From: Geobacter sp.
GTDB taxonomy: Bacteria; Desulfobacterota; Desulfuromonadia; Geobacterales; Pseudopelobacteraceae
Reading direction: 5' to 3'
DNA: 64,000 nt
NCBI GenBank assembly: GCA_025360785.1
Contig: JANYBN010000210.1
Coordinates: forward strand, 20,315 to 84,314
In this document: positions 1-8,441 of the stretch, in pieces
Layout: each line of letters starts with the position of its first letter
How positions within the stretch are numbered: the first letter of the stretch is position 1
The notes under the pieces: generated by a model
Told to the model about the DNA's origin: nothing
Databases searched by the model: none
The model's input: the letters and a program-made list of their open reading frames with translations, nothing else
Translations under genes and position numbers: made by a program

Positions 1-593
1 CACTTGATAAAAAGGGGCTTTTAAATATCCTCTCCACTCCCAACATCCTGACCTCCGACAACAAAGAGGCTGAGATCAACGTCGGTGAAAACGTACCATT
101 CCAGGGGGCGGCAACACAGAGCACGTTCGGCACGACGCAATCCATCGAGCGTAAGGATATCGGCATCAACCTTAAAATCAAGCCACAGATCAGCGAAGGC
201 GATTATATCCGGATGGATATCAATCAGGAAATCTCGGCAGTCAAGGACAGCCGAGGTCAGGCGGTTGACCTGGTCACGACCAAACGGTCGGCCAAGACCA
301 GTGTTGTTGTAAAGGACAAAGAGACGGTTGTGATCGGCGGGCTGATCCAGGACTCCGAGGAGGATACGGTCAGCAAGGTGCCGCTGCTCGGGGATATTCC
401 GCTGTTGGGATGGCTGTTCAAAACCAAATCAAAGATACGCAAAAAGACCAACCTGATGATCCTGCTGACTCCCCATATCGTCAAAGATGCAGCAGACCTT
501 GCTGAGATGACGAGAACGCAGCGTCAATCGTTCGGGGAATCGGCGAAAAAGAGCGATTCCGTCGATGTTCAAAAAGAGATTACCGGCAAATGA
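1..593 (+). CDS. gspD: Type II secretion system secretin GspD, C-terminal part (5' end outside window)
   Basis: The open frame enters the window at base 3 and stops at 593, giving the last 196 or so residues of a secretin. The conserved secretin-domain signature is visible: a V-P-x-L-G-D-I-P-x-L-G-x-L-F stretch near 380-420, preceded by a beta-rich region with VGENVPF and followed by the typical N-L-M-I-L-L-T-P-H-I end of the barrel. Secretins form the outer-membrane channel of type II secretion. It is followed directly by gspE and gspF, with gspE starting inside its stop (ATGA at 590-593), so the three are translationally coupled. A type IV pilus secretin (PilQ) is less likely because the neighbours are GspE/GspF-like and no pilMNOP genes are seen. 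Confidence 0.9.
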   Translation, partial: LDKKGLLNILSTPNILTSDNKEAEINVGENVPFQGAATQSTFGTTQSIERKDIGINLKIKPQISEGDYIRMDINQEISAVKDSRGQAVDLVTTKRSAKTSVVVKDKETVVIGGLIQDSEEDTVSKVPLLGDIPLLGWLFKTKSKIRKKTNLMILLTPHIVKDAADLAEMTRTQRQSFGESAKKSDSVDVQKEITGK

Positions 594-2167
594 GCATGAG
601 TACCGTGAGCGTTCATAACGAGTTGATAGTTACAGCCGGCAGGCTGGGCATAAACTTTCAACTTGAAATCCGGACGGATGAAGTCGAGTCGGGACTACTG
701 AATCAACTTCCCCTGACATTCGCTCGCGCCAACTCGATTTTGCCGCTCAGCGAAACAGATGGTGTTATCAGGGTCGCAGTCTCCAGCGCCGCCGGACTGC
801 TGCAGCTCGACGAACTCCGCCTGTTGTTCGGCAAACCGATCGAAGCGGTACTGGTGCCGGCCCCGCTTTTGGCGGATGCCATCAACCATGTCTACGCCGG
901 CGCCTCCGGGACCGCCCTTGATGTATTGCAGGAGCTGCAGGGGGAAGACCTCTCCACGGTTGCCACTGAACTGAACAACCCCACGGATCTGCTGGATCTG
1001 TCCGATGAGGCGCCGGTTATCCGCCTGCTGAACTCGATTCTCTCGGAAGCGGTCAAGGAGCGGGTCAGCGACGTCCATATCGAGCCGTACGAACGCGATC
1101 TTCTGGTACGCTTCCGCATCGACGGCATCCTCTACGAAAAGCTCTCTCCCCCCAAAATCATCCAGGATGCCCTGGTTTCGCGAATCAAGATCATGGCCGG
1201 GCTCAATATCGCCGAAAAGCGCCTGCCGCAGGATGGCCGGATCCGTGTGCGGGTCGCCGGTCGCGATGTTGACATTCGTGTCTCGATCATCCCGACCTAC
1301 TACGGCGAGCGGGCCGTGCTGCGTCTGCTGGACAAGAAAAAAGGTATCCTCTCTCTGGCCGATATCGGCCTGGGTGAACATGGTGTACGTACGCTGGAAC
1401 GGATGCTGAACCGGTCGAGCGGCATCATCCTCGTCACCGGTCCGACCGGCAGCGGTAAATCTACGACGCTGTATGCCGCGCTGAACCGTGTCAATACCAG
1501 CGAAAAGAACATCATCACAATCGAAGACCCGATCGAATACCAGATCAGGGGGATCGGCCAGATCCAGGTCAACCCCAAGATCGATCTGACCTTCGCGGGA
1601 GGTCTACGCTCGATTCTTCGCCAGGATCCCGATATCATCATGGTCGGCGAAATCCGCGATGCCGAAACAGCCGAAATTGCCATCCAGGCCAGCTTGACCG
1701 GCCACCTGGTGCTTTCGACGCTGCATACCAATGATGCCGCCACCGCCGTGACCCGTCTGGTTGATATGGGGATCGAACCGTTCATGATCGCCTCTTCGCT
1801 GTCAGCCGTAGTAGCCCAGCGTCTGGTGCGGGTGATCTGTCCGCACTGCCGCGAAGAGTACCGACCGGTGGAGCAGTACGTCGGGGTAACCCTCCCTGAA
1901 AAACTTTATCGTGGCCGGGGATGCGATGCCTGTTTCGGTCTCGGAACCCTGGGACGGACCGCCATCTATGAAATCATGCCTATTGATCAGGAACTCTGCT
2001 CGATGATCATTCGTCGTTCACATGCCGGAGAGATCAAGGAATATGCGGTTGCGCACGGCATGAAGACCCTGCGGGACGACGGTGTTGCCCGCGCTGCGGC
2101 CGGGATTACCACGATCGAAGAGGTTCTGCGCGTTACTCAGGACGATTATGCCGACGTTCCGCTATAA
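590..2167 (+). CDS. gspE: Type II secretion ATPase GspE
   Basis: A 525-residue secretion ATPase that would power pseudopilus assembly at the inner membrane. The N-terminal MshEN-like domain (about 1-150) precedes the ATPase core. The Walker A motif GPTGSGKST starts at residue 284, the Walker B-type DPDIIMVGEIRD lies about 70 residues later, and a GHLVLSTLHTN stretch follows. A zinc-binding tetracysteine is present as two CxxC pairs at about 417/420 and 445/448, as in canonical GspE. The start overlaps the gspD stop in ATGA; a second ATG six bases downstream is possible. PilB of type IV pili is the main alternative, but the contiguous secretin and GspF favour type II secretion. Confidence 0.93.
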   Translation: MSMSTVSVHNELIVTAGRLGINFQLEIRTDEVESGLLNQLPLTFARANSILPLSETDGVIRVAVSSAAGLLQLDELRLLFGKPIEAVLVPAPLLADAINHVYAGASGTALDVLQELQGEDLSTVATELNNPTDLLDLSDEAPVIRLLNSILSEAVKERVSDVHIEPYERDLLVRFRIDGILYEKLSPPKIIQDALVSRIKIMAGLNIAEKRLPQDGRIRVRVAGRDVDIRVSIIPTYYGERAVLRLLDKKKGILSLADIGLGEHGVRTLERMLNRSSGIILVTGPTGSGKSTTLYAALNRVNTSEKNIITIEDPIEYQIRGIGQIQVNPKIDLTFAGGLRSILRQDPDIIMVGEIRDAETAEIAIQASLTGHLVLSTLHTNDAATAVTRLVDMGIEPFMIASSLSAVVAQRLVRVICPHCREEYRPVEQYVGVTLPEKLYRGRGCDACFGLGTLGRTAIYEIMPIDQELCSMIIRRSHAGEIKEYAVAHGMKTLRDDGVARAAAGITTIEEVLRVTQDDYADVPL

Positions 2168-3359
2168 AGCATATACTGCCACCGGTTCTTCGACCTCCGG
2201 CACTGTCGAGGCCGATTCCGAACGTCAGGCGATGCAGCATCTCAAAGGAAAGGGGCTGTTGCCCCGTGAGGTGGTGGAAGAAGGTGGAGCTGCGGGTCGC
2301 TCCGCATCGTTTTCCTTCCGCCGGGGAGTTCCGGCCGATGAATTGTCGCTCTTCACACGTCGCCTCGCCACTCTGGTCGCGTCCTCCATACCACTGTTCG
2401 AAGCGATGGGGTCGCTCTGCGAGCAGGAGGAAAACGGGCCTCTCCGCCAGGCTCTCGTCCGGGTAAAAGAACGCATCGCCGAAGGGGCCTCCCTGTCACG
2501 GGCGCTGGCAGCAGAGCCTGACATCTTCGGCGAAAGCTATGTCAGCATGGTGGCAGCCGGAGAGGCTGGTGGCGCACTGGACGCCGTGCTGGAACGGCTG
2601 GCAGATTTTCTGGAAGAGCAGGAGCAGGTACGGAGCAAGGTCACGTCCGCCCTCGCCTATCCGATACTGATGGTATTCGTTGGTGGTGGAGTTATGCTCT
2701 TCCTGCTGACGGTCGTCATCCCCCGCATCGTAACTATTTTCGAAGACAGCAAAGCCTCCCTGCCGCTGATCACCATCATCCTGATCAAAGTTAGTCATTT
2801 TCTGCAGGGATACTGGTGGATCCCCGCCTCCCTGATCATAGCCTCGGTTCCACTCTATCGCAAAGCGATGAAGCGCGATGATCTGCGCCTGAAACGCGAC
2901 ACCCTGCTGCTGCGGTTTCCGATGGCCGGCGGGATGTTACAGCGCCTTATCCTCTCCCGCTTTGCCAGGGTTCTGGGACTGCTGCTCTCCAGCGGAGTGC
3001 CGATCATGAAGGCGCTGGAGATCACCGGCGAGGTTGTTGTCAACCGGGTCTACCGCTCTTTTCTGCGTGGCGTGATGGAGGAGGTCGCCCAAGGGGGAAG
3101 CCTCTCCGGGGCGCTGAAGAAGAGCCCGCTTTTCCCCCCTCTTCTGGTGCATCTTGCAGGTGTTGGTGAAAAAAGCGGCAATCTGGAAGGGATGCTGGTA
3201 AAGGCCGGCGTCGCCTATGAGCGAGAGTTCAGCGCCCGCTTGACACGCCTGATGGGTTTGATGGAGCCGTTGCTTGTTCTGGCAATGGGGGTGGCGGTCG
3301 GCATAGTGGTATTGGCGGTGCTGCTGCCGATTTTTGAGTTAAACCAGTTGATCAAGTAG
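2148..3359 (+). CDS. gspF: Type II secretion inner-membrane protein GspF
   Basis: A 403-residue platform protein of the GspF/PilC family. It begins MPTFRYKAYTATG, the usual GspF start. An in-frame ATG at 2082 exists, but it would add 22 residues encoded inside gspE that do not look like the family, so 2148 is preferred; this overlaps gspE by 20 bases. Two homologous T2SSF halves are visible (about 70-190 and 275-395), each with the signature of a cytoplasmic helical bundle and glycine-rich turns, with hydrophobic membrane segments near 170-195, 215-240 and the C-terminus (MGVAVGIVVLAVLLPIF). It acts with GspE to assemble the pseudopilus. No further gsp genes follow, so the remaining components must lie elsewhere. 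Confidence 0.92.
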   Translation: MPTFRYKAYTATGSSTSGTVEADSERQAMQHLKGKGLLPREVVEEGGAAGRSASFSFRRGVPADELSLFTRRLATLVASSIPLFEAMGSLCEQEENGPLRQALVRVKERIAEGASLSRALAAEPDIFGESYVSMVAAGEAGGALDAVLERLADFLEEQEQVRSKVTSALAYPILMVFVGGGVMLFLLTVVIPRIVTIFEDSKASLPLITIILIKVSHFLQGYWWIPASLIIASVPLYRKAMKRDDLRLKRDTLLLRFPMAGGMLQRLILSRFARVLGLLLSSGVPIMKALEITGEVVVNRVYRSFLRGVMEEVAQGGSLSGALKKSPLFPPLLVHLAGVGEKSGNLEGMLVKAGVAYEREFSARLTRLMGLMEPLLVLAMGVAVGIVVLAVLLPIFELNQLIK

Positions 3360-3369
3360 GAGGATCAAA

Positions 3370-5934
3370 ATGGACTTCACAAGAATTCTACACAAATTCA
3401 CTGTTGTTCCCTCCCTAACTGACGAATTGGCCGCGCTGCAGCGGGTCGCATACAACCTTTGGTGGTGTTGGGAACCGGATGCGACTGCTCTGTTCCGCAG
3501 ACTTGATCTGGATCTCTGGAAATCCACCCGCCATAATCCGGTCGAAATGCTCGGCATCCTGCAGCAGACTACGCTGGAGGGGCTCAAGAGCGATGAAGGA
3601 TTCATGGCGCACCTCAAACTGGTGGATGAGAAGCTGCGCGACTATCTCCAGGAAAAAACCTGGTTCCAGAAAAAGGGTCATGATAATTCAGAAATGAATA
3701 TCGCCTATTTTTCGATGGAATTCGGCCTGCATGAATCGTTGCCGATCTATTCAGGCGGCCTCGGCATTCTGGCTGGCGATCATCTCAAATCAGCCTCCGA
3801 TCTTGGTTTGCCGCTGGTCGGGGTCGGCCTGCTCTACCGGCAGGGGTATTTCCGCCAATACCTCAATAATGAGGGGTGGCAGCAGGAGTTTTATCCGGAG
3901 AATGACTTTTACAACCTGCCGTTGACTCTCGAACGCGACGAGAACGGTGCGCCGCATACTTTCGAACTGGAGTTCGGGCCGCGCAAATTTAATGTTCATA
4001 TCTGGCGGGTTCAGGTTGGCCGGGTGCCGCTCTATCTGCTGGATACCAACCTTGAGGAAAACAGCCCTGAAGACCGCCTGATCACGGCACAGCTCTATTT
4101 CGGCGACAAAGAGATGCGCATGATCCAGGAGATTCTGCTCGGCATCGGAGGAATCCGGGCGCTGCGGACTTTGGGCATAATTCCCAATGTCTGCCATATG
4201 AATGAGGGGCATGCCGCTTTTCTGGCGCTGGAGCGTATCCGCCTGCTGATGGATAAGCGGGGCATCCGCTTCAACGAGGCACGCGAGATTGTCAGCGCCG
4301 GCAATATTTTTACGACACATACTCCGGTCGAGGCAGGCATCGACCACTTTGTTCCGGAAATGCTGGATAAATATTTTTTAAATTATTTCAAGACGCTCGG
4401 AATCAGCCATGATGACTTCATCGGCCTGGGACGCCAGAACCCGAAAAACCGGCAGGAGACTTTCTGCATGGCTGTGCTTGCTCTCAAACTGGCCGGCCAT
4501 GCCAATGGAGTCAGCCAGCTGCATGGTGAGGTGTCACGCGAGATGTGGAAGAACCTCTGGCCGGAATTGCCGGAAGAGCAGTTGCCGCTGACTTCGATAA
4601 CCAACGGGGTTCACACCCGCTCATGGATGTCGAACCATGTCGCCAGTCTTTTGATTCGCTATCTGGGAACCCGCTGGCTGGATGATCCAACTGATCATAG
4701 TGTCTGGCGCCGGATCGCTAAAATACCGGATGCAGAATTGTGGCGCACGAGGCAGAGCTGCCGTGAAAAATTGGTGGATTTTGCCAGGAAGCGCCTCAAG
4801 GAGCAATTGATCAAGGTCGGCGCCACAACCAAGGAGATCGCCACCGCCGAGGAAGTTCTCGATCCGGAAGCGCTTACAATAGGTTTTGCTCGCCGTTTTG
4901 CTACTTATAAACGTGGCACCCTGCTGCTGCGAGATCAGGACCGTCTGGCCCGCATCCTCAATAATCCCGCCATGCCTGTACAGTTCGTTTTTGCCGGCAA
5001 AGCTCATCCCCAGGACCAGGAGGGGAAAGAACTGATTCGCCAGATCGTGCAGGCGGCGCAACAAGAGCGTTTTCGCCACCGGATCGTCTTTATAGAAGAT
5101 TACGATATGGAGGTCGCCCGGCACCTGGTGCAGGGGGTCGATGTCTGGCTCAATACTCCGTTGCGCCCTATGGAGGCAAGCGGCACCAGCGGCATGAAGG
5201 TCGCCTTTAACGGAGGTCTCAATTTAAGTGTACTTGACGGCTGGTGGTGCGAAGGGTACCAGGGGAACAACGGTTGGGCCATCGGCAAGGGTGAAGTTTA
5301 CGAGGACATCGAATACCAGAATCAGGTCGAGGGACGGGCGTTATATGATCTGTTGGAAAAGGAGGTAATTCCCCATTTCTACGATCAGGGGAGCGACGGT
5401 GTGCCTCGCTCATGGATAGCAACGGTAAAAGCCTCCATGCAGAGCCTTTGCCCGGTTTTTTCCACAGACCGCATGGTGCAGGAGTACACCGACCACTCCT
5501 ATACCCCTTCACATACTCAGTGGAAGCGCCTGGTGGATAACGATCTGGCGCTGGCGCTTGATCTGGCACGCTGGAAAGAGGAAATATTCAAGTCGTGGCC
5601 GCAAGTGCGCATTGAACAATCTGAGGCTCAGGCGGGAGATGCGGTCACGGTCGGGAGTCAGGTTCTTGTTTCCGCCCGGATAGCACTGGGAGTTATTCCT
5701 GTCGGCCACGTCTCAATTGAGGGATATTTCGGAGTGCTGGATTCGACCGGCAACATCCAAGGGGGAGAAACCGTGACCCTGGAGATGAAGAGCGATCTCG
5801 GGAACGGCAGCTACAAATTTGAAGGCCTCTTTGAATGCCGCTTCTGTGGACGGCACGGTTTTATGCTGCGGATAATTCCGCACCACCCTGTTCTCGGCAA
5901 CATCTACGAGCCCGGTTACCTGGTCTGGGGATAG
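3370..5934 (+). CDS. glgP: Alpha-glucan (glycogen/maltodextrin) phosphorylase
   Basis: An 854-residue phosphorylase of the alpha-glucan family (TIGR02094 type), with an N-terminal DUF3417 domain (about 1-120, including a YNLWWCWEPDA stretch) ahead of the GT35 catalytic core. It would release glucose-1-phosphate from glycogen. The PLP-binding segment GTSGMKVAFNG places the Schiff-base lysine at about residue 610. Upstream, MEFGLHESLPIYSGGLG matches the family. A good Shine-Dalgarno (AGGAGG) lies just before the ATG, 10 bases after gspF, with no terminator between, so it probably shares a transcript with gspDEF. A link between glycogen use and secretion or motility is only suggested by position. 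Confidence 0.93.
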   Translation: MDFTRILHKFTVVPSLTDELAALQRVAYNLWWCWEPDATALFRRLDLDLWKSTRHNPVEMLGILQQTTLEGLKSDEGFMAHLKLVDEKLRDYLQEKTWFQKKGHDNSEMNIAYFSMEFGLHESLPIYSGGLGILAGDHLKSASDLGLPLVGVGLLYRQGYFRQYLNNEGWQQEFYPENDFYNLPLTLERDENGAPHTFELEFGPRKFNVHIWRVQVGRVPLYLLDTNLEENSPEDRLITAQLYFGDKEMRMIQEILLGIGGIRALRTLGIIPNVCHMNEGHAAFLALERIRLLMDKRGIRFNEAREIVSAGNIFTTHTPVEAGIDHFVPEMLDKYFLNYFKTLGISHDDFIGLGRQNPKNRQETFCMAVLALKLAGHANGVSQLHGEVSREMWKNLWPELPEEQLPLTSITNGVHTRSWMSNHVASLLIRYLGTRWLDDPTDHSVWRRIAKIPDAELWRTRQSCREKLVDFARKRLKEQLIKVGATTKEIATAEEVLDPEALTIGFARRFATYKRGTLLLRDQDRLARILNNPAMPVQFVFAGKAHPQDQEGKELIRQIVQAAQQERFRHRIVFIEDYDMEVARHLVQGVDVWLNTPLRPMEASGTSGMKVAFNGGLNLSVLDGWWCEGYQGNNGWAIGKGEVYEDIEYQNQVEGRALYDLLEKEVIPHFYDQGSDGVPRSWIATVKASMQSLCPVFSTDRMVQEYTDHSYTPSHTQWKRLVDNDLALALDLARWKEEIFKSWPQVRIEQSEAQAGDAVTVGSQVLVSARIALGVIPVGHVSIEGYFGVLDSTGNIQGGETVTLEMKSDLGNGSYKFEGLFECRFCGRHGFMLRIIPHHPVLGNIYEPGYLVWG

Positions 5935-5935
5935 T

Positions 5936-8161
5936 ATGGCGATAACGGCAGACATCCAACAGCAGGTTTACGACCTGCTGTCACGCGCCTCCAACATTTC
6001 TATTGTCACGGCAGATCAGGCTGCCGGCAGCGGCAGTATTCTGACGCCCGGCCAACGGATAAGCGCAGAAGTCATTTCGATGATGCCAAATAACCGCGCC
6101 CAGGTCCGGATCGGGACTGAGCACTTCAACCTGGATCTGCCGATAGCGGCTCGCGCGGGGCAGACACTGGAAATGACCTTCGTTTCCAATGATCCACGTT
6201 CGACTTTTGCCATAGCCCGCCAGGCCGGGATGGCTCCTCCTGTCAGCCTTTCCGATGCGTCGCGCCTGTTGAGCCTGCTGGTTTCAAACGAACAGATTAT
6301 CGATCCGAAATTCCGCTCTTCGCTCCAGAATATCGGCGACATGCTGAGACGTTCATCCGGTGAAACCGGTGTGTTAGCGAATCTGATGAATGAGGCTATT
6401 ACCTACGGGATTATGCGGGATGGTGTCAAGGCGGTATCCCAGCCACCCGGCGACTCAATGCATGATCCGGCGGAACAGCCGGATGCCCCATTACTGCAGG
6501 GCAGGCCCCGGCTTACCCCCGAGCAGGCCAAGCTGGCTGCTTTTGAAAGCAATGCAGCCCAGATCCTGCGCACTATTGCACAAAACTCCCGCTTTATACT
6601 GGTTGAGGCCGCCAATCAGCCGGTGACTCCGTTGCCGTTCATGCCGGGGGAAGAGGTTGAGGCAGTTGTTACCGGAACACTGCCAGGCGGGAGGGTCTTC
6701 GTTCAGGTAGCCGGGATAGCGCTCGAAATGGTTCTGCCGCGAGCGGTTCAAAGCGGAGACATTCTTCGGCTGACCTTCATATCGGCACAGCCGAAGCCGA
6801 CCTTCGCGATTCCACGCGCGCTGCCGGACAGCACATCCGGTGTCCTGAGCGAGGCGGGACGCTGGCTGAGCGTACTGGAACATAGCGAGGGAGGGGTATC
6901 GAATCAGCAGATGTACGTACTGGACCGGCTGAATACCGTGTTAAAAAGTCTCCCTCCCGATTCACCGGCTTTTACCGCAATCCTGGATGAAGCCATCACC
7001 TACCAGACGGTCATGCGCAGACAAGGGTCTTCAGAGCTGTCCGCCGCTGCGCAGAGTTCGCTCCTGACAGCACAGCAGGCACCCCTGTCAACTGGGAACA
7101 GTATCGTTTTGAACGACGATATGGCCAAGCTCCTTCAGGCGGTGATCAAGGGCAACCGCCTGGCATTGCTTGAAGCTCTCAATCAGCAGGCTATGCCTGC
7201 CGGCTTCACACCGGGGCAGCAGCTCAAAGGTGAGGTGCTGGCAGCGTTGGGTGGTGGACGTTTCATGGTTCAGGTCGCAGGAATCAGCATGGAATTCATG
7301 CTGCCGAAGGGAATCTCTCGTGGCGACGCTATCAACCTATTTTTTATTACCGATGAGCCACGTCAGACCTTCTTGATAGCTCGCTTCGGACGGCCCGGTG
7401 ATTCAAGGGTTAGTGGCACTGGCCGCTGGCTGAGCGGTTTTCTGGGCGAAGCAGCCGGGCAGGTGCCGGCCCAGGCCACTCTCGGCATTCTGCGAACGCT
7501 GCTGACCGGACCGACGACAGATGCACCGCTGCTCGGCCGGATGCTTCAGCAGGGACTTCGGGAAAGCGGCCTGTTCTATGAGTCCCATCTGAGTCGCTGG
7601 TTCGGCGGCGAGTACCCCTTGGATGAAATTCTCAAAGAGCCGCAGGGCCGTCTGTCTCCACGCCTGGCGCTGGCCAATGCCCATACCGCCGTAACGGCTG
7701 AGGAGCTCGTGCGGGCCAGCATCCGAACCGGCTCTACTGAAGTAATGGAGGCCGTCTTGAAAAAAGTCGGCAGCAGCATGCCTCATGAAGGAATCGCCGA
7801 TCAACGCTCTTTGCCGATGGTTAGCGAACAACTGTCAGCCCTTCAAAACGGCCAGCTGATGTTCCGGGGTGATTTGTTCCCGGGACAGCGTATGGAATGG
7901 ACTGTTGCCGAGCGGGATGCCGGGCGCAACCAGTCAGGCGGACGTGAGCGGAGTTGGGAGACAGGCATCACCATCAACCTTCCGCATCTGGGGCCGGTAA
8001 CAACCGTTCTCACGTTCGATGGCACGCATGTCGGTGTCAAAATCAGCGCCGAAAACAGCGCAACGGTGACGGTTCTGGAAGAGGGGAGGTCACGCCTGAC
8101 CGAACAGCTGGAAGGCGCCGGACTAACCCCTGCAGAGATGAGTATCAGCCATGCCGCATGA
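5936..8161 (+). CDS. FliK-like hook-length-control protein with three internal modules
   Basis: A 741-residue protein whose C-terminal 90 residues or so (from LPHLGPVTTVLTF) match the flagellar hook-length control (Flg_hook/FliK C-terminal) pattern. The rest is three diverged copies of a module of about 190-200 residues. Each has a helical lead-in, then PG-x-x-(18-20)-V-x-(6)-LP-x-(5)-G-x-(20)-FxIxR, at about 38-95, 237-294 and 426-483, followed by a helical stretch that ends in (N/D)EAITY in modules 1 and 2. It starts one base after the glgP stop and overlaps the next gene, a small FlhB C-terminal paralogue. FliK normally acts on the FlhB C-terminal domain, so the pair suggests a second export-switch couple. 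It is distinct from the canonical fliK at 21651. No signal peptide is seen. Confidence 0.7.
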   Translation: MAITADIQQQVYDLLSRASNISIVTADQAAGSGSILTPGQRISAEVISMMPNNRAQVRIGTEHFNLDLPIAARAGQTLEMTFVSNDPRSTFAIARQAGMAPPVSLSDASRLLSLLVSNEQIIDPKFRSSLQNIGDMLRRSSGETGVLANLMNEAITYGIMRDGVKAVSQPPGDSMHDPAEQPDAPLLQGRPRLTPEQAKLAAFESNAAQILRTIAQNSRFILVEAANQPVTPLPFMPGEEVEAVVTGTLPGGRVFVQVAGIALEMVLPRAVQSGDILRLTFISAQPKPTFAIPRALPDSTSGVLSEAGRWLSVLEHSEGGVSNQQMYVLDRLNTVLKSLPPDSPAFTAILDEAITYQTVMRRQGSSELSAAAQSSLLTAQQAPLSTGNSIVLNDDMAKLLQAVIKGNRLALLEALNQQAMPAGFTPGQQLKGEVLAALGGGRFMVQVAGISMEFMLPKGISRGDAINLFFITDEPRQTFLIARFGRPGDSRVSGTGRWLSGFLGEAAGQVPAQATLGILRTLLTGPTTDAPLLGRMLQQGLRESGLFYESHLSRWFGGEYPLDEILKEPQGRLSPRLALANAHTAVTAEELVRASIRTGSTEVMEAVLKKVGSSMPHEGIADQRSLPMVSEQLSALQNGQLMFRGDLFPGQRMEWTVAERDAGRNQSGGRERSWETGITINLPHLGPVTTVLTFDGTHVGVKISAENSATVTVLEEGRSRLTEQLEGAGLTPAEMSISHAA

Positions 8162-8432
8162 CAATGAAGAGCGTCGCGCAGCGGCACTCTCCTATAAGCA
8201 GGGCTACTATGCGCCGGTTATCGTTGCCAGGGGCAAGGGAGTTGTCGCGGAGGCGATCATCGCCTGTGCCCATGAAGCCGGGGTGTATGTCCATGAGTCG
8301 CCGGAGCTCGTCAGGTTGTTGATGCAGGTTGACAATGACGAGTTTATCCCTCCTGAGCTGTATCGGGCGGTTGCTGAAGTACTGGTATGGTTGCAATGTA
8401 TGGAGAGTCAACAGAAACAAGCCACAGTTTGA
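8151..8432 (+). CDS. Small FlhB C-terminal-domain paralogue (FlhX/YlqH type)
   Basis: A 93-residue protein aligning with the cytoplasmic C-terminal half of FlhB: APVIVARGKGVVAEAI corresponds to APVVLAKGVDFMAEAI in the full FlhB of this window, and PPELYRAVAEVLVWL to PEALYAAVAEVLAYV. The autocleavage loop NPTH and everything upstream of it are missing, so this looks like a stand-alone FlhB-CC-like subunit. Such proteins are known as FlhX in Helicobacter, where they can substitute for the cleaved FlhB end, and YlqH in Bacillus. The ATG at 8151 overlaps the preceding FliK-like gene by 11 bases, implying coupled translation. Confidence 0.85.
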   Translation: MPHDNEERRAAALSYKQGYYAPVIVARGKGVVAEAIIACAHEAGVYVHESPELVRLLMQVDNDEFIPPELYRAVAEVLVWLQCMESQQKQATV

Positions 8433-8441
8433 GGAGGAACA

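Noticed and set aside
695..1381. A 228-codon minus-strand frame inside gspE
   Set aside because: Antisense shadow of a well-conserved ATPase gene, no Shine-Dalgarno or motif.
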